Notes: generated by a model from the letters alone, not told the origin. DNA of 64,000 bases from Chromobacterium alticapitis (GCF_002924365.1 NZ_PQWB01000036.1:62001-126000); one strand, 5' to 3'. Shown: positions 51,885-62,295, numbered from the stretch's first letter. Program-made: numbers and translations.

Positions 51885-52931
51885 TCAGTGCCAAATCGAC
51901 AGCGGGGTAAACATCCACACGCCCACCACCAGGATCCACACCAGGGTCACCGGAATGAACACTTTCCAGCCCAGACGCATGATCTGGTCATAGCGATAGC
52001 GCGGGAAGGTGGCACGGAACCACAGGAAGCAGAACAACACCATCGCCACCTTGACTGCCAGCCAGAAGAAGCCGCCGGCGCCCAAGATGCCCCACGACGC
52101 CGGGAACGGCGACAGCCAGCCGCCCAGGAACAGCAGCGAGGTCAGCGCGGCGACCAGGATCATGTTGGCGTATTCGGCCAGGAAGAAGATCGCGAAGGCC
52201 ATGCCCGAGTATTCCACATGGAAACCGGCCACGATTTCGGATTCGCCTTCCGCCACGTCGAACGGCGCGCGGTTGGTTTCGGCCACGCCGGAGATCAGGT
52301 AGACGATGAACAGCGGGAACAGCGGGAGCCAGTTCCACGACAGCAGCGAGCCGCCGGCCATGCCCGCGCCCTGCTGCTTGACGATATCGACCAGATTCAG
52401 GCTGCCGGACACCATCAGCACGCCGACCAGCGCGAAGCCCATCGCCAGCTCGTAAGACACGATCTGGGCGGCGGAACGCATGGCGCCGAGGAAGGAGTAC
52501 TTGGAGTTGCCCGCCCAGCCGGCGATGATCACGCCGTATACGCCCATGGACGTCAGCGCCAGGATGTACAACAAGGAAGCGTTGACGTTGGCCAGCACCA
52601 GCTTGTCGGTGAACGGAATCACCGCCCAGGCCGCCAGCGCCGGGCCGATGGACAGCACCGGCGCCAGCAGGAACAAGCCCTTGCTGGAGTTGGTCGGCAG
52701 GATGATTTCCTTCATCAGCAGCTTCACCGCGTCGGCGATGGGCTGCAGCAGGCCGAACGGACCCACGCGGTTGGGGCCGATGCGGATCTGCATATAGCCG
52801 ATCACCTTGCGCTCGGCCAGCGTCAGATACGCCACGCAGCCCAACATCGGCAGCACGATGGCGAGTATCTTCAGCAGGGTCCAAACCGCGAGCCCCGCTT
52901 CGGCGCCAATAATACCTTGTAAGAACTCCAT
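51885..52931 (-). CDS. nuoH: NADH-quinone oxidoreductase subunit H
   Basis: Membrane subunit that forms the quinone-binding cavity with NuoB and NuoD, 348 residues, eight helices. The blocks [52 protein letters not shown] and [18 protein letters not shown] are conserved. It lies just 3 bases after the nuoG stop. Confidence 0.97.
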   Translation of the reverse strand: MEFLQGIIGAEAGLAVWTLLKILAIVLPMLGCVAYLTLAERKVIGYMQIRIGPNRVGPFGLLQPIADAVKLLMKEIILPTNSSKGLFLLAPVLSIGPALAAWAVIPFTDKLVLANVNASLLYILALTSMGVYGVIIAGWAGNSKYSFLGAMRSAAQIVSYELAMGFALVGVLMVSGSLNLVDIVKQQGAGMAGGSLLSWNWLPLFPLFIVYLISGVAETNRAPFDVAEGESEIVAGFHVEYSGMAFAIFFLAEYANMILVAALTSLLFLGGWLSPFPASWGILGAGGFFWLAVKVAMVLFCFLWFRATFPRYRYDQIMRLGWKVFIPVTLVWILVVGVWMFTPLSIWH

Positions 52932-52934
52932 GGC

Positions 52935-55256
52935 TTACCCCTGCTTGATCTCGATAGCGTCGAACATGCCGCCTAGCGCCAGCGTGGAAGCGTGCGCGGT
53001 GGCGACCCGTACCACGTCGGCCGGCAGGCTGTCGTCGGCCTCGACGCGCACGCGCGCCTCGCCCGAGCCCTGCTTCAGCAGCGCGGTGGAGCCAGAGTCG
53101 ATTCCCAGCTTGGCCAGCAGGCTGCCGTGCGCGCGAGCGACGTCGGCGTCCCGCGCTTCGCGGGTTTGCTGCAGCGGCTTGGCGCGGCGGCTGATGGCGT
53201 CGGCCTGGTACATCGGCACTTCACCCACGCGGACGATGCCGGAGGCGACAGCCGGATTGGCCGCAACCTTGGACAGCGCGTTGTTCAGCTTGGAAGCCAG
53301 ATCGCCGAACTCGGCGCGCACGTCTTCGGCGCTGTTCTGCTCGAAGCCGGCCAGGCTCAGCATATTGCCCAGCACGCGCAGCACCTTCCAGGCCGGGCGG
53401 GCTTCACCCAGCGGCTTCACCACGCCGTTGAAGGTTTGCAGCTTGCCTTCCATATTGACGAAGGAGCCGGCGGTCTCGGAGAACGGCGCGATAGGCAGCA
53501 GCACGTCGGCGTAGTCCAGCAGGCCCTGGCCCTTGTAGGCGCTCAGCGCGATCACGGTGGCGGCTTGCTTCATCGCGGCCACGGCGGCTTGGCTGTCGTA
53601 GCTGTCGAATTCCACTTCCGTGTTCAGCAGGAAGTAGGCCTTCTTAGGCTTGGCGATCATCGCGGCGGCGTTGTCGCCGCTTTGCGCCCATGCGCCCACC
53701 AGTTCGGCGCCCACGCTGTTGGCGGCTTCGGCCAGGATGCCGAAACGCGCGCCGGACAGGCGGGAGATTTCCTGGGCCAGCGACAGCAGCTGGCTGTAGG
53801 CCGGGTGGTGCTGCGCCACATTGCCCAGCACGATGGACGCGGTTTCCGCGCCGCTCAGGCTTTCAGCGATGACGCGCGCTTGGGCGGACACTTCCACTGC
53901 AGCCAGGTCGATCTCGGTCGAGCCGGATTTGATCTTGGCGATGGCCTTCAGCACTTGCGACAGCGCGTTCACCAGCGCCAGCGGCGACACGATCAGCTTG
54001 CCCTTGATCTGGGTCAGCAGGTTGTCGTCGGCGACGTGGATAATGTTCAGCTCGCTGCCCTTCTTCACTGATTGGCGCAGGCGGGATGCCAGCAGCGGCT
54101 GTTCCTTGCGCAGCGTGGAGCCCACCACCAACACGGACTTGGCCGCAGCCAGTTCCACGATGGAGGAGCCCAGCCACTCGGCGCCTTGCTTGGCGGCGTC
54201 GGCGGAGAAATCGCTGCGGCGCAGGCGGTAATCCACGGCGTTGACGCCGAAGGCGCGCGCCAGCTTTTGCGCCAGGTGCAGTTCCTCCGTGGTGGAGTGC
54301 GGGTTCAGCAGGAAGCCGATGGCGTCCTTGCCGTGATCGGCGGACACGCCGTTCAAGCCCTTGACCACGTAGTTCAGCGCGGTTTCCCAGTCAGTCTCGT
54401 GCCACTTGCCGTCGAACTTGATCATCGGCTTGGAGAGACGCTCGGCGCTGTTCAGGCCTTCATAGGAGAAGCGGTCGCGGTCGGCGATCCAGCACTCGTT
54501 GATGGCTTCGTTTTCCAGCGGCAGCACGCGCATCACTTCATTGCTCTTGACCTGGACCACCAGGTTGGAGCCGAGGCCGTCGTGCGGACTCACCGACTTG
54601 CGGCGGGACAGTTCCCAGGCGCGGGTGCTGTAGCGGAACGGCTTGGAGGTCAGCGCGCCCACCGGGCACAGGTCGATCACGTTGCCGGAGATTTCCGAGT
54701 CCACGGTCTTGCCCAGGAAGGGCAGGATCTCGGAGAACTCGCTGCGGTTGGCCATGCCGATTTCCTGGTAGCCGCCCACTTCTTCGGTGAAACGCACGCA
54801 ACGGGTGCAGTGGATGCAACGCGACATTTCCTCGGCGGAAACCAGCGGGCCCATGTCCTTGCCCACCACCACGCGCTTGTCTTCCTCGTAGCGCGAGGTC
54901 GAGTTGCCGTAGCCGACGGCCAGGTCTTGCAGCTGGCATTCGCCGCCCTGGTCGCAAATCGGGCAGTCCAGCGGGTGGTTGATCAGCAGGAATTCCATCA
55001 CGCCCTGCTGCGCCTTCTTGGCCAGCGGCGACGCGGTGTGGACCTTCATGCCGTCAGTGACGGGCGTGGCGCAAGCCGGCAGCGGCTTCGGCGCTTTTTC
55101 CACTTCCACCAGGCACATGCGGCAGTTGGCCGCGATGGACAGTTTCTTGTGGTAGCAGAAGTGCGGAATATAGGTGCCCACGGAATGGGCCGCCTCGATG
55201 ACGGTGCTGCCCTGGGGCACCGTCAGTTTTTTACCGTCGATTTCGATTTCAAGCAT
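52935..55256 (-). CDS. nuoG: NADH-quinone oxidoreductase subunit G
   Basis: Large iron-sulfur subunit of the NADH arm, 773 residues. N-terminal [2Fe-2S] ferredoxin domain (HSVGTYIPHFCYHKKLSIAA, then CRMCLVEVE), His-ligated cluster region (HPLDCPICDQGGECQLQDLA), CIHCTRCVRF, and a molybdopterin-type domain in the C-terminal two-thirds without obvious molybdenum site. The ORF is intact. It follows nuoF after 3 bases. Confidence 0.96.
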   Translation of the reverse strand: MLEIEIDGKKLTVPQGSTVIEAAHSVGTYIPHFCYHKKLSIAANCRMCLVEVEKAPKPLPACATPVTDGMKVHTASPLAKKAQQGVMEFLLINHPLDCPICDQGGECQLQDLAVGYGNSTSRYEEDKRVVVGKDMGPLVSAEEMSRCIHCTRCVRFTEEVGGYQEIGMANRSEFSEILPFLGKTVDSEISGNVIDLCPVGALTSKPFRYSTRAWELSRRKSVSPHDGLGSNLVVQVKSNEVMRVLPLENEAINECWIADRDRFSYEGLNSAERLSKPMIKFDGKWHETDWETALNYVVKGLNGVSADHGKDAIGFLLNPHSTTEELHLAQKLARAFGVNAVDYRLRRSDFSADAAKQGAEWLGSSIVELAAAKSVLVVGSTLRKEQPLLASRLRQSVKKGSELNIIHVADDNLLTQIKGKLIVSPLALVNALSQVLKAIAKIKSGSTEIDLAAVEVSAQARVIAESLSGAETASIVLGNVAQHHPAYSQLLSLAQEISRLSGARFGILAEAANSVGAELVGAWAQSGDNAAAMIAKPKKAYFLLNTEVEFDSYDSQAAVAAMKQAATVIALSAYKGQGLLDYADVLLPIAPFSETAGSFVNMEGKLQTFNGVVKPLGEARPAWKVLRVLGNMLSLAGFEQNSAEDVRAEFGDLASKLNNALSKVAANPAVASGIVRVGEVPMYQADAISRRAKPLQQTREARDADVARAHGSLLAKLGIDSGSTALLKQGSGEARVRVEADDSLPADVVRVATAHASTLALGGMFDAIEIKQG

Positions 55257-55259
55257 CGC

Positions 55260-56555
55260 TCAACACCATTTGTGATCCACCAAGGTCTTTCCGTGTTCGA
55301 TCGCGTGTTCGAACTCGTTGCGGAAATGCTTGGTGAAACTGCGAACCGGGAACACCGCGGCGTCGGCCAGCGCGCAGATGGTGCGGCCGGCCATATTGTT
55401 GCCCACGGAATCCAGAAGCTCCAGATCGCCCTTGCGGCCCTGGCCGTTGGCGATGCGATGGATGACGCGGTAGAGCCAGCCGGTGCCTTCGCGGCACGGC
55501 GTGCACTGGCCGCAGGATTCTTCGTGGTAGAAATAGGCCAGACGCTCCAGCGCCTTGACCATGCACACGTCCTCGTTCATCACGATCACGGCGCCCGAAC
55601 CCAGCATGGAGCCAGCCTTGGCGATGCTATCGTAGTCCATGGTGCATTGCATCATGATATCGGCCGGCAGCACCGGCGCGGAGGAACCACCCGGAATCAC
55701 CGCCTTCAGCTTCTTGCCGTCGCGCATGCCGCCGGCCATTTCCAGCAGCTCGCTGAACGGGGTGCCCAGCGCGATCTCGTAGTTGCCCGGACGGTTGACG
55801 TGGCCGGAAATCGAGAACAGCTTGGTGCCGCCATTGTTCGGCTTGCCCTTCTCGAGGAAGGTTTGCGCGCCGTCGCGAATGATGAACGGCACCGAGGCGA
55901 ACGATTCGGTGTTGTTGATCGTGGTCGGCTTGCCGTACAGGCCGAAGCTGGCCGGGAACGGCGGCTTGAAGCGCGGCTGGCCCTTCTTGCCTTCCAGCGA
56001 CTCCAGCAGCGCGGTTTCTTCGCCGCAGATGTAGGCGCCGTAGCCATGGTGGGCGAACAGGTCGAAGTTGAAGCCGGAGCCCAGGATGTTCTGGCCCAGG
56101 AAACCCGCCTTGCGCGCTTCGTCCAGCGCTTCTTCGAACAACTGGTAGTCTTCGAAGATTTCGCCGTGGATGTAGTTGTAGCCCGCCTTGGTGCCCATCG
56201 CGTAACCGGCGATGATCATGCCCTCGATCAGCGAGTGCGGGTTGTAGCGGATGATGTCGCGGTCCTTGAAGGTGCCCGGCTCGCCCTCGTCCGTATTGCA
56301 GACGACGTACTTGTCGCCCGGGAACGAGCGCGGCATGAAGCTCCATTTCAGGCCGGTGGGGAAGCCCGCGCCGCCGCGGCCGCGCAGGCCGGAGTTCTTC
56401 ACTTCCGCGATCACGTCCTCTTGCGTCATCTTGGAGTCGAGGATGCGGCGCAGCGCCTGGTAGCCGCCGCGGGCCACGTAGGCGTCCAGACGCCAGCAGT
56501 CGGGCTGCGCGGTGTCGACGCCGTCGAAAATCACGCCATTAGCGAAGACAGCCAT
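55260..56555 (-). CDS. nuoF: NADH-quinone oxidoreductase subunit F
   Basis: Binds NADH and FMN and carries cluster N3. The 431-residue protein has [20 protein letters not shown] for NADH/FMN binding, [30 protein letters not shown]-type sequence (here [16 protein letters not shown]) and cluster motif [12 protein letters not shown]. The ATG overlaps the nuoE stop by one base (TAATG). Confidence 0.97.
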   Translation of the reverse strand: MAVFANGVIFDGVDTAQPDCWRLDAYVARGGYQALRRILDSKMTQEDVIAEVKNSGLRGRGGAGFPTGLKWSFMPRSFPGDKYVVCNTDEGEPGTFKDRDIIRYNPHSLIEGMIIAGYAMGTKAGYNYIHGEIFEDYQLFEEALDEARKAGFLGQNILGSGFNFDLFAHHGYGAYICGEETALLESLEGKKGQPRFKPPFPASFGLYGKPTTINNTESFASVPFIIRDGAQTFLEKGKPNNGGTKLFSISGHVNRPGNYEIALGTPFSELLEMAGGMRDGKKLKAVIPGGSSAPVLPADIMMQCTMDYDSIAKAGSMLGSGAVIVMNEDVCMVKALERLAYFYHEESCGQCTPCREGTGWLYRVIHRIANGQGRKGDLELLDSVGNNMAGRTICALADAAVFPVRSFTKHFRNEFEHAIEHGKTLVDHKWC

Positions 56556-57055
56556 TATTTCAACTCCGCCAGTTTTTTATCGATTGCTTCGGGCGTCATG
56601 AAACTGCACATCTTGTGGTTGTTCACCAGCAAGACCGGCGCGTCGCCGCAGGCGCCCATGCATTCGCCTTCCAGCAGGGTGTACATGCCGTCGGCGCTGG
56701 TTTCGCCGATGGCGATGCCCAGTTTCTTCGAGATGTATTCCGCGGCATTGACGCCGCCGGACAGCGCACAGGGCAGATTGGTGCAGACGGTGATCTTGAA
56801 CTTGCCCACCGGCTTCATGTCGTACATGTTGTAGAACGTGGCGACTTCGTAAGCGGCCACCGGAGCGATGCCCAGGTAGTTGGCCACGAACTCGATCAGT
56901 TCCGGGTTCAGGCAGCGCGCTTCCGGGGTTTCACCAGTGGCGCGCCGCTCGTCCTGCGCGATGCGCAGAGCGCCCATCACTGCGGAGCGCTTCTGGTCGG
57001 CCGGATATTTGGCGACCTCGCGGTCGATCAAGGCTAGCGATTGTGCGGACAGCAT
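56555..57055 (-). CDS. nuoE: NADH-quinone oxidoreductase subunit E
   Basis: Thioredoxin-like [2Fe-2S] subunit of the NADH arm, 166 residues. The cluster ligands lie in [11 protein letters not shown] and [29 protein letters not shown] is typical. The start codon overlaps the nuoD stop by one base (TGATG), and the stop overlaps nuoF. Confidence 0.97.
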   Translation of the reverse strand: MLSAQSLALIDREVAKYPADQKRSAVMGALRIAQDERRATGETPEARCLNPELIEFVANYLGIAPVAAYEVATFYNMYDMKPVGKFKITVCTNLPCALSGGVNAAEYISKKLGIAIGETSADGMYTLLEGECMGACGDAPVLLVNNHKMCSFMTPEAIDKKLAELK

Positions 57056-58308
57056 CAGCGGTCAATCTCCCCAAACACGATATCCTGCGTACCGATGATC
57101 GCGACGACGTCGGCGATCATGTGGCCCTTGGCCATCTCGTCCAGCGCGGCCAAGTGGGCGTAGCCCGGGGCGCGGATCTTGAGGCGGTACGGTTTGTTGG
57201 CGCCGTCGGACACCAGATAGATGCCGAATTCGCCCTTCGGGTGTTCCACCGCCGCGTAAGCCTCGCCTTCCGGCACGTGCATGCCTTCGGTGAACAGCTT
57301 GAAGTGGTGGATCAGGTCTTCCATATTGGACTTCATGCCTTCGCGCGAAGGCGGCGCCACCTTATGATTGTCGGTGATCACCGGACCAGGATTGGCGCGC
57401 AGCCAGGCTACGCACTGCTGGATGATGCGGTTGGACTGGCGCATCTCTTCCACGCGCACCAGGTAGCGGTCGTAGCAGTCGCCGCCCACGCCCACCGGCA
57501 CGTCGAAGTCCATCTTGTCGTACACGTCGTACGGCTGGGTCTTGCGCAAGTCCCAGGCGATGCCGGAACCGCGCAGCATCGGGCCGGTCATGCCCAGGTT
57601 CAGCGCGCGCTCGGCCGTCACTACGCCGATGCCCACGGTACGCTGCTTCCAGATGCGGTTATCGGTCAGCAGGGTTTCGTATTCGTCGATGTAGCCCGGG
57701 AAACGATCCGTGAAGTCGCTGATGAAGTCCAGCATCGAGCCCTTGCGGCCTTCGTTCAGGCGCGCCAGCTCCTTGGCGTTCTTGATCTTGGACACGGTGT
57801 ACTGCGGCATGCTGTCCGGCAGGTCGCGGTAGACGCCGCCCGGACGGAAATAAGCCGCGTGCATCCGCGCGCCGGACACTGCCTCGTAGCAGTCCATCAA
57901 GTCCTCGCGCTCGCGGAAAGCGTACAGGAACATGGTCATCGCGCCGATGTCCAGCGCGTGGGCGCCGATCCACAGCAGGTGGTTCAGCACGCGGGTGACT
58001 TCGGCGAACATCACGCGGATGTATTGCGCGCGTTCCGGCACCTCGATGCCCATCAGCTTTTCGATGGCCAGGCAGTAGGCGTGCTCGTTGCACATCATGG
58101 ACACGTAGTCGAGGCGGTCCATGTACGGCAGCGACTGGATGAAGGTCTTGCTTTCAGCCAGCTTCTCGGTGCCGCGGTGCAGCAGGCCGATGTGCGGGTC
58201 GGCGCGCTGAACGACTTCGCCGTCCAGTTCCAGCACCAGGCGCAGCACGCCGTGCGCGGCCGGGTGTTGCGGGCCGAAGTTCAGGGTGTAGTTGCGGATC
58301 TCAGCCAC
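57055..58308 (-). CDS. nuoD: NADH-quinone oxidoreductase subunit D
   Basis: 49-kDa-type subunit lining the quinone site, 417 residues, separate from NuoC. It has [56 protein letters not shown] and the C-terminal DIVFGEIDR. It begins 8 bases inside the end of nuoC. Confidence 0.97.
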   Translation of the reverse strand: MAEIRNYTLNFGPQHPAAHGVLRLVLELDGEVVQRADPHIGLLHRGTEKLAESKTFIQSLPYMDRLDYVSMMCNEHAYCLAIEKLMGIEVPERAQYIRVMFAEVTRVLNHLLWIGAHALDIGAMTMFLYAFREREDLMDCYEAVSGARMHAAYFRPGGVYRDLPDSMPQYTVSKIKNAKELARLNEGRKGSMLDFISDFTDRFPGYIDEYETLLTDNRIWKQRTVGIGVVTAERALNLGMTGPMLRGSGIAWDLRKTQPYDVYDKMDFDVPVGVGGDCYDRYLVRVEEMRQSNRIIQQCVAWLRANPGPVITDNHKVAPPSREGMKSNMEDLIHHFKLFTEGMHVPEGEAYAAVEHPKGEFGIYLVSDGANKPYRLKIRAPGYAHLAALDEMAKGHMIADVVAIIGTQDIVFGEIDR

Positions 58309-58897
58309 CGTAGCTCTCCTCGCGGATGATGCGCGGGGTGATCTCGCGCGGTTCGATGGTCACCGGCTGATAGATCACGCGCTGCTGAGTCGGGTCATAG
58401 CGCATTTCCACGTGGCCGGACAGCGGGAAGTCCTTGCGGAATGGATGGCCGACGAAACCGTAGTCGGTCAGCAGGCGGCGCAGGTCGGGATGGCCTTCGA
58501 ACACGATGCCGTACAGGTCGAACGCTTCGCGCTCGAACCAGTTGACGGCATTCCAGATGTCGTTGACCGAGGGGATGACCGGGAAGGCGTCGTCTTCGGC
58601 GAAGACGCGCAGGCGGATGCGGTGGTTCAGCTTGACCGACAGCAGGTGGTACACGGCGGCGAAGCGCGGGCCATCCCACGGCTCGTCGCGGTAGGCGCTG
58701 TAGTCCATGCCGCAGACGTCGATGCACTGTTCGAAGGCGAGTTCGGCGTGGTCGCGCAGCGTTTGCGCGACGGACAGCAGATCGGACGCCTTGCAGACGA
58801 TGGTCAGCTCATCCAGGGCCAGCGTGCTGCGCACGAGCTTGTCGCCCAGCGCCGCCGCAACGACCGAACCCAACGCTTCCATTTTTTTGGAGGCCAT
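58301..58897 (-). CDS. nuoC: NADH-quinone oxidoreductase subunit C
   Basis: 30-kDa-type subunit of the peripheral arm, 198 residues. The family signature ERE(A)[27 protein letters not shown] appears in three pieces: [28 protein letters not shown] and [20 protein letters not shown]. It ends overlapping nuoD by 8 bases and starts 11 bases after nuoB. Confidence 0.97.
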   Translation of the reverse strand: MASKKMEALGSVVAAALGDKLVRSTLALDELTIVCKASDLLSVAQTLRDHAELAFEQCIDVCGMDYSAYRDEPWDGPRFAAVYHLLSVKLNHRIRLRVFAEDDAFPVIPSVNDIWNAVNWFEREAFDLYGIVFEGHPDLRRLLTDYGFVGHPFRKDFPLSGHVEMRYDPTQQRVIYQPVTIEPREITPRIIREESYGG

Positions 58898-58908
58898 AAG
58901 TTTCTACC

Positions 58909-59385
58909 TTAGCGGGCGATGGTGTTGGTACGTTTGATCTTGTTCTGCAGCTGGATGATGCCATACAGCAGCGCCTCGGCGGTCGGAGGACAGCCCGGCA
59001 CATAGACATCGACCGGCACGATGCGATCGCAGCCGCGAACAACGGAATAGGAGTAATGGTAGTACCCGCCGCCATTGGCACAGGACCCCATCGAGATCAC
59101 CCAGCGCGGCTCGGCCATCTGGTCGTATACCTTGCGCAGGGCCGGCGCCATCTTGTTGCACAGCGTGCCGGCGACGATCATCAGGTCCGACTGGCGCGGG
59201 CTGGGACGGAAGACGATGCCGAAACGGTCCAAGTCATAGCGGGCCGCGCCGGCATGCATCATTTCCACCGCGCAGCAGGCGAGACCGAAGGTCATCGGCC
59301 ACAGCGAACCGGTGCGGGTGTAGTTGATAAGCTTATCGGCCGTCGTCGTGACGAAGCCTTTCTCCAGAATCCCTTCTACTCCCAT
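58909..59385 (-). CDS. nuoB: NADH-quinone oxidoreductase subunit B
   Basis: Carries cluster N2, the last iron-sulfur centre before quinone. The 158-residue protein has the paired cysteines in [13 protein letters not shown], then [19 protein letters not shown] and [16 protein letters not shown]. The start is at 59385 ([19 protein letters not shown]), 10 bases inside nuoA; the open frame upstream of it is the nuoA region read in another frame. Confidence 0.97.
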   Translation of the reverse strand: MGVEGILEKGFVTTTADKLINYTRTGSLWPMTFGLACCAVEMMHAGAARYDLDRFGIVFRPSPRQSDLMIVAGTLCNKMAPALRKVYDQMAEPRWVISMGSCANGGGYYHYSYSVVRGCDRIVPVDVYVPGCPPTAEALLYGIIQLQNKIKRTNTIAR

Positions 59386-59732
59386 TCCAGAGCTCCCTTC
59401 TTCCACATGTAGACGAAGCCGAGCGTCAGCACGGCCAGAAACTCGACCATCACGCCAAGGCCATATACGCCCAGATCCTTCAGCACCACGGCCCACGGAA
59501 ACAGGAAGGCGATTTCCAGGTCGAACAGGATGAAGAGAATGGCGATCAGGTAGTAGCGGACGTCAAACTTCATGCGGGCATCTTCGAAGGCCTCGAAGCC
59601 GCATTCGTATGGAGAAAGTTTCTCAGCGTCGGGACGGTTTGGTGCCAGCAGTTTGCCCAAGAGAATAGGGCCCACGCCGACCAGAAGTCCGACGATGACA
59701 AACATCAGAATGGGAAAGTAGTTTTGCAGCAT
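59376..59732 (-). CDS. nuoA: NADH-quinone oxidoreductase subunit A
   Basis: First gene of the complex I operon; 118 residues, three helices. [36 protein letters not shown] covers the conserved Cys loop and helix, seen here in parts: [28 protein letters not shown]. The ATG at 59732 is 20 bases after a terminator-like hairpin, and the reading frame further up is not coding. Its end overlaps nuoB by 10 bases. Confidence 0.95.
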   Translation of the reverse strand: MLQNYFPILMFVIVGLLVGVGPILLGKLLAPNRPDAEKLSPYECGFEAFEDARMKFDVRYYLIAILFILFDLEIAFLFPWAVVLKDLGVYGLGVMVEFLAVLTLGFVYMWKKGALEWE

Positions 59733-59752
59733 TTCCCGTACACCCCCAAAAA

Positions 59753-59772
59753 AAGAGGGGTCGCCCCCTCTT
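59753..59772 (-). terminator. Terminator-like hairpin directly upstream of nuoA
   Basis: On the minus strand AAGAGGGG, GCGA, CCCCTCTT, then five further T residues: an intrinsic terminator by structure. It ends 20 bases before the nuoA start codon. Either it closes the tRNA transcript together with the next hairpin or it is an attenuator in the nuo leader. Confidence 0.65.
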
Positions 59773-59783
59773 GGCTCCAAAAT

Positions 59784-59817
59784 AAAACAGGCCACCGGAG
59801 TCCCGGTGGCCTGTTTT
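59784..59817. terminator. Intrinsic terminator after tRNA-Leu
   Basis: A 15-bp stem built from AAAACAGGCCACCGG and its complement with a four-base loop, flanked by T runs on both strands. It lies 8 bases past the tRNA-Leu CCA end. Confidence 0.8.
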
Positions 59818-59824
59818 TGAATGG

Positions 59825-59909
59825 TGGTGCCGACAGTGAGACTCGAACTCACACAGCTTTCGCCACTACCCCCTCAAGATAGCGTGTCTACCAATTTCAC
59901 CATGTCGGC
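59825..59909 (-). tRNA. tRNA-Leu (GAG)
   Basis: 85 bases with encoded CCA. Acceptor GCCGACA/TGTCGGC, D arm with TTGGTAGACACGC, anticodon GAG in CTATCTTGAGGGGGTAG, a long variable arm as in all leucine tRNAs, and T arm GTGAGTTCGAGTCTCAC. It lies between secG and nuoA in the same direction, the position also found after secG in E. coli (leuU). Confidence 0.97.
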
Positions 59910-59930
59910 ACAGAAAAGCTTTTTAAATTG

Positions 59931-60281
59931 TTACTCCGGGATCTTGGAAGCAGGTCCAGAAGCATTTTTATTAGGCGCGCCTGCCGGGATTTGCGGCGCA
60001 GCCTGTTCAATCTTTCCACCCATCACGCCCAGGTCGTGCTTTCCGCCCCCGGAAAGGTACACGAGACCCATGGCAGTAGAGAAGAACACGACCGCGGCGA
60101 CCGCGGTGGTCCTACTCAGGAAATTCGCGGAACCAGACGCCCCAAACAGACTGCCGGACGAGCCGCTACCAAAAGCTGCGCCCATATCGGCGCCCTTGCC
60201 ATGCTGCATCAGAACAAGGACGATGATACTCGCTGCGGACAGCAGGTTAACAATCCAAATAAGGGTCTTGAGAAGTTCCAT
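59931..60281 (-). CDS. secG: Protein translocase subunit SecG
   Basis: Small auxiliary subunit of the SecYEG translocon, 116 residues with two membrane helices (about 5-22 and 54-74). The conserved loop LVLMQHGKGADMGAAFGSG and GSLFGASGSANFLSRTTA are present. A Pro/Ala/Lys-rich tail follows. It starts one base after the tpiA stop region and is followed after 21 bases by tRNA-Leu. Confidence 0.95.
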   Translation of the reverse strand: MELLKTLIWIVNLLSAASIIVLVLMQHGKGADMGAAFGSGSSGSLFGASGSANFLSRTTAVAAVVFFSTAMGLVYLSGGGKHDLGVMGGKIEQAAPQIPAGAPNKNASGPASKIPE

Positions 60282-60282
60282 A

Positions 60283-61029
60283 CTATATCAATTTTCCTGC
60301 GGCTTGGCAAATCACTCGGAATGAATCGGCGTCCAGCGAGGCCCCTCCGACCAGCGCTCCATCGACGTTTTTCGTCGCCAGGATCGCCTCGGCGTTCTCT
60401 GCTTTGACGCTGCCGCCGTAGAGGACGCGAATCTTATCGGAGCCCGCGGCGTTTTGCAAGCACCAGTTTTTGATGAATGCATGGATTTCCGCGATTTGCT
60501 CTATCGTCGCCACCTTCCCGGTGCCTATGGCCCACACTGGCTCGTAGGCGATCACGCAGTCGGCCGCGTCCAGTTCCGCCAGCACCGCCAGTTGCGCCGC
60601 GACCACTTCCTTATAGCTGCCCGCCTCGCGTTGAGCCAGCGTTTCGCCTACGCACAGCACCGGGATCAACCCGGCGGCGGCGGCATTGCGCATTTTCTGC
60701 AGCAACGCGGCATTGTCCTCGCCGAAATACTGGCGGCGCTCGGAATGCCCCACCAGCGCGTAGCGGCAGCCTACGTCGGCCAGCATGGCGGCGCTCGCCT
60801 CCCCGGTAAACGCGCCGTCCTCGGCATAGCGACTGACATCCTGCGACGACAAGGCGATGCTGCTGCCTTGCAGCTGCTCGCCCAAGGCCGCCAGATAAAC
60901 CGCCGGAGCGGCGATGCCCACGCCGTCGCGATTGGTCTCTGCATCGGCCAGCAGGGCCGCGGCCAGCTTGCGCGCGCTGTCCGCGCGGGTGTTCATCTTC
61001 CAGTTACCGATCACCAGCTTGCCCGTCAT
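60283..61029 (-). CDS. tpiA: Triosephosphate isomerase
   Basis: Glycolytic interconversion of dihydroxyacetone phosphate and glyceraldehyde 3-phosphate. The 248-residue barrel has Lys11 in GNWKMN, electrophile His95 in [12 protein letters not shown], and catalytic Glu163 in [12 protein letters not shown], plus the C-terminal phosphate loop YGGSVKAEN. The start at 61029 ([11 protein letters not shown]) is preferred over four codons upstream. It heads the tpiA-secG-tRNA-Leu(-nuo) series. Confidence 0.97.
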   Translation of the reverse strand: MTGKLVIGNWKMNTRADSARKLAAALLADAETNRDGVGIAAPAVYLAALGEQLQGSSIALSSQDVSRYAEDGAFTGEASAAMLADVGCRYALVGHSERRQYFGEDNAALLQKMRNAAAAGLIPVLCVGETLAQREAGSYKEVVAAQLAVLAELDAADCVIAYEPVWAIGTGKVATIEQIAEIHAFIKNWCLQNAAGSDKIRVLYGGSVKAENAEAILATKNVDGALVGGASLDADSFRVICQAAGKLI

Positions 61030-61122
61030 GCCGCTCTCCACATCATTATTCAGAAGAAGATGGCGCGGATTATAGCCCAGCGCGCCCTCCCATCCAATGG
61101 TGCTGGATCAAGCATTCACGAC

Positions 61123-61140
61123 TTGTAATATTTCTGAAAA
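61123..61140 (+). promoter_or_regulatory. Pho-box-like site upstream of pstS
   Basis: TTGTAATATTTCTGAAAA compared with the PhoB consensus CTGTCATA-A/T-rich-CTGTCAT: the TGT-ATA half and the CTG--A half match with correct 11-base phasing. It lies about 60 bases upstream of the pstS start codon, consistent with phosphate-starvation control. Confidence 0.6.
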
Positions 61141-61200
61141 ATTTCAGCTATACGATGGCGGCCATCACAACAGTAGCCCATTACATTTCGGGAGTTAAGC

Positions 61201-62238
61201 ATGAAACAGTCCGTACGCTTGGCAGCGGCTCTTGGTTCCGTGTTGATCGCAGGTTCGGTATACGCCGCCGACATCACCGGCGCCGGCGCCACCTTCCCCT
61301 ACCCGCTGTACGCCAAGTGGGCCGCCAATTACAAGGGCGTCTCCGGCAACAACATGAACTACCAGTCCATCGGCTCCGGCGGCGGCATCAAGCAGATCCA
61401 GTCCAAGACCGTGGACTTCGGCGCTTCCGACATGCCGCTGAAGCCGGAAGAGCTGGAAAAAGCCGGCCTGACCCAATTCCCGACCGTGATGGGCGGCGTG
61501 GTGCCGGTTTACAATATTCCGGGCATCGCCGCCGGCCAGATCAAATTCACCGGCCCGCTGCTGGCCGACATCTACATGGGCAAGGTCAGCAAGTGGAATG
61601 ACGCGGCCATCGCCAAGCTGAACCCGGCCGTCAAGCTGCCTGACCAGCGCATCTCCGTGGTGCGCCGCTCCGACGGCTCCGGCACCACCTTCATCTTCAC
61701 CAACTACCTGTCCAAGGTTTCGCCGGAATGGGCCAAGGATGTCGGCTCCAACACCTCCGTCAGCTGGAAAGGCAGCTCGGTGGGCGGCAAGGGCAATGAA
61801 GGCGTAGCCAACTACGTATCGCGCATCAAGGGCGCCATCGGCTATGTGGAATACGCCTACGCCAAGCAGAACAAGCTGGCCTATGGCCTGCTGGAAAACC
61901 AGGCCGGCGCCTTCGTGAAGCCGGATGAAGCTTCGTTCAAGGCAGCCGCGGCCAACGCCGACTGGAAGAAGGCGCCGGGCTTCTACCTGCTGCTGACCAA
62001 CCAACCTGGCAAGGCCAGCTGGCCGATCGCCGGCGCCACCTTCATCCTGATGCATAAGAAGCAGGACAAGCCGGCCCAGGCCAGCGAAGTGCTGAAGTAC
62101 TTCGACTGGGCCTACAAGAACGGCGATAAAACCGCTCAGGAACTGGATTACATTCCGATGCCCGACACCGTCAAGGGCATCATCCGCACCAGCTGGAAGC
62201 AAATCACCGATAATAGCGGCAAGACCGTCTGGAATTAA
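61201..62238 (+). CDS. pstS: Phosphate-binding periplasmic protein PstS
   Basis: Captures inorganic phosphate in the periplasm for the PstCAB transporter. It has 345 residues with a signal peptide cleaved after VYA at 22. The mature start ADITGAGATFPYPLYAKWA and the ligand loop RRSDGSGTTFIFTNYLS are typical; DFGASDMPL carries phosphate-binding residues. A GGGAG site precedes the ATG and a Pho-box-like sequence lies upstream. pstC and pstA follow. Confidence 0.96.
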   Translation: MKQSVRLAAALGSVLIAGSVYAADITGAGATFPYPLYAKWAANYKGVSGNNMNYQSIGSGGGIKQIQSKTVDFGASDMPLKPEELEKAGLTQFPTVMGGVVPVYNIPGIAAGQIKFTGPLLADIYMGKVSKWNDAAIAKLNPAVKLPDQRISVVRRSDGSGTTFIFTNYLSKVSPEWAKDVGSNTSVSWKGSSVGGKGNEGVANYVSRIKGAIGYVEYAYAKQNKLAYGLLENQAGAFVKPDEASFKAAAANADWKKAPGFYLLLTNQPGKASWPIAGATFILMHKKQDKPAQASEVLKYFDWAYKNGDKTAQELDYIPMPDTVKGIIRTSWKQITDNSGKTVWN

Positions 62239-62265
62239 GCCGCGCGACGCCCGATAGTCGCATCC

Positions 62266-62295
62266 AGGCCGGAGGGAGCCCGCTCTCTCCGGCCT
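62266..62295 (+). repeat. Strong hairpin between pstS and pstC
   Basis: A 13-bp stem with one G-T pair: AGGCCGGAG-GGAGC with GCTCT-CTCCGGCCT, loop CCCG. There is no T run. Such hairpins at the end of a binding-protein gene often stabilise its mRNA against 3' decay and make the binding protein more abundant than the permease. Confidence 0.65.

Noticed and set aside
54072-55256. NuoG as an active molybdenum enzyme
   Set aside because: The C-terminal part has the molybdopterin-type fold, but in complex I this domain is a structural relic and no cofactor-binding signature was seen.
54072-56834. A 920-codon open frame on the plus strand opposite nuoG, nuoF and nuoE
   Set aside because: Shadow of conserved genes: no ribosome binding site, and composition is typical of reversed GC-rich coding sequence.
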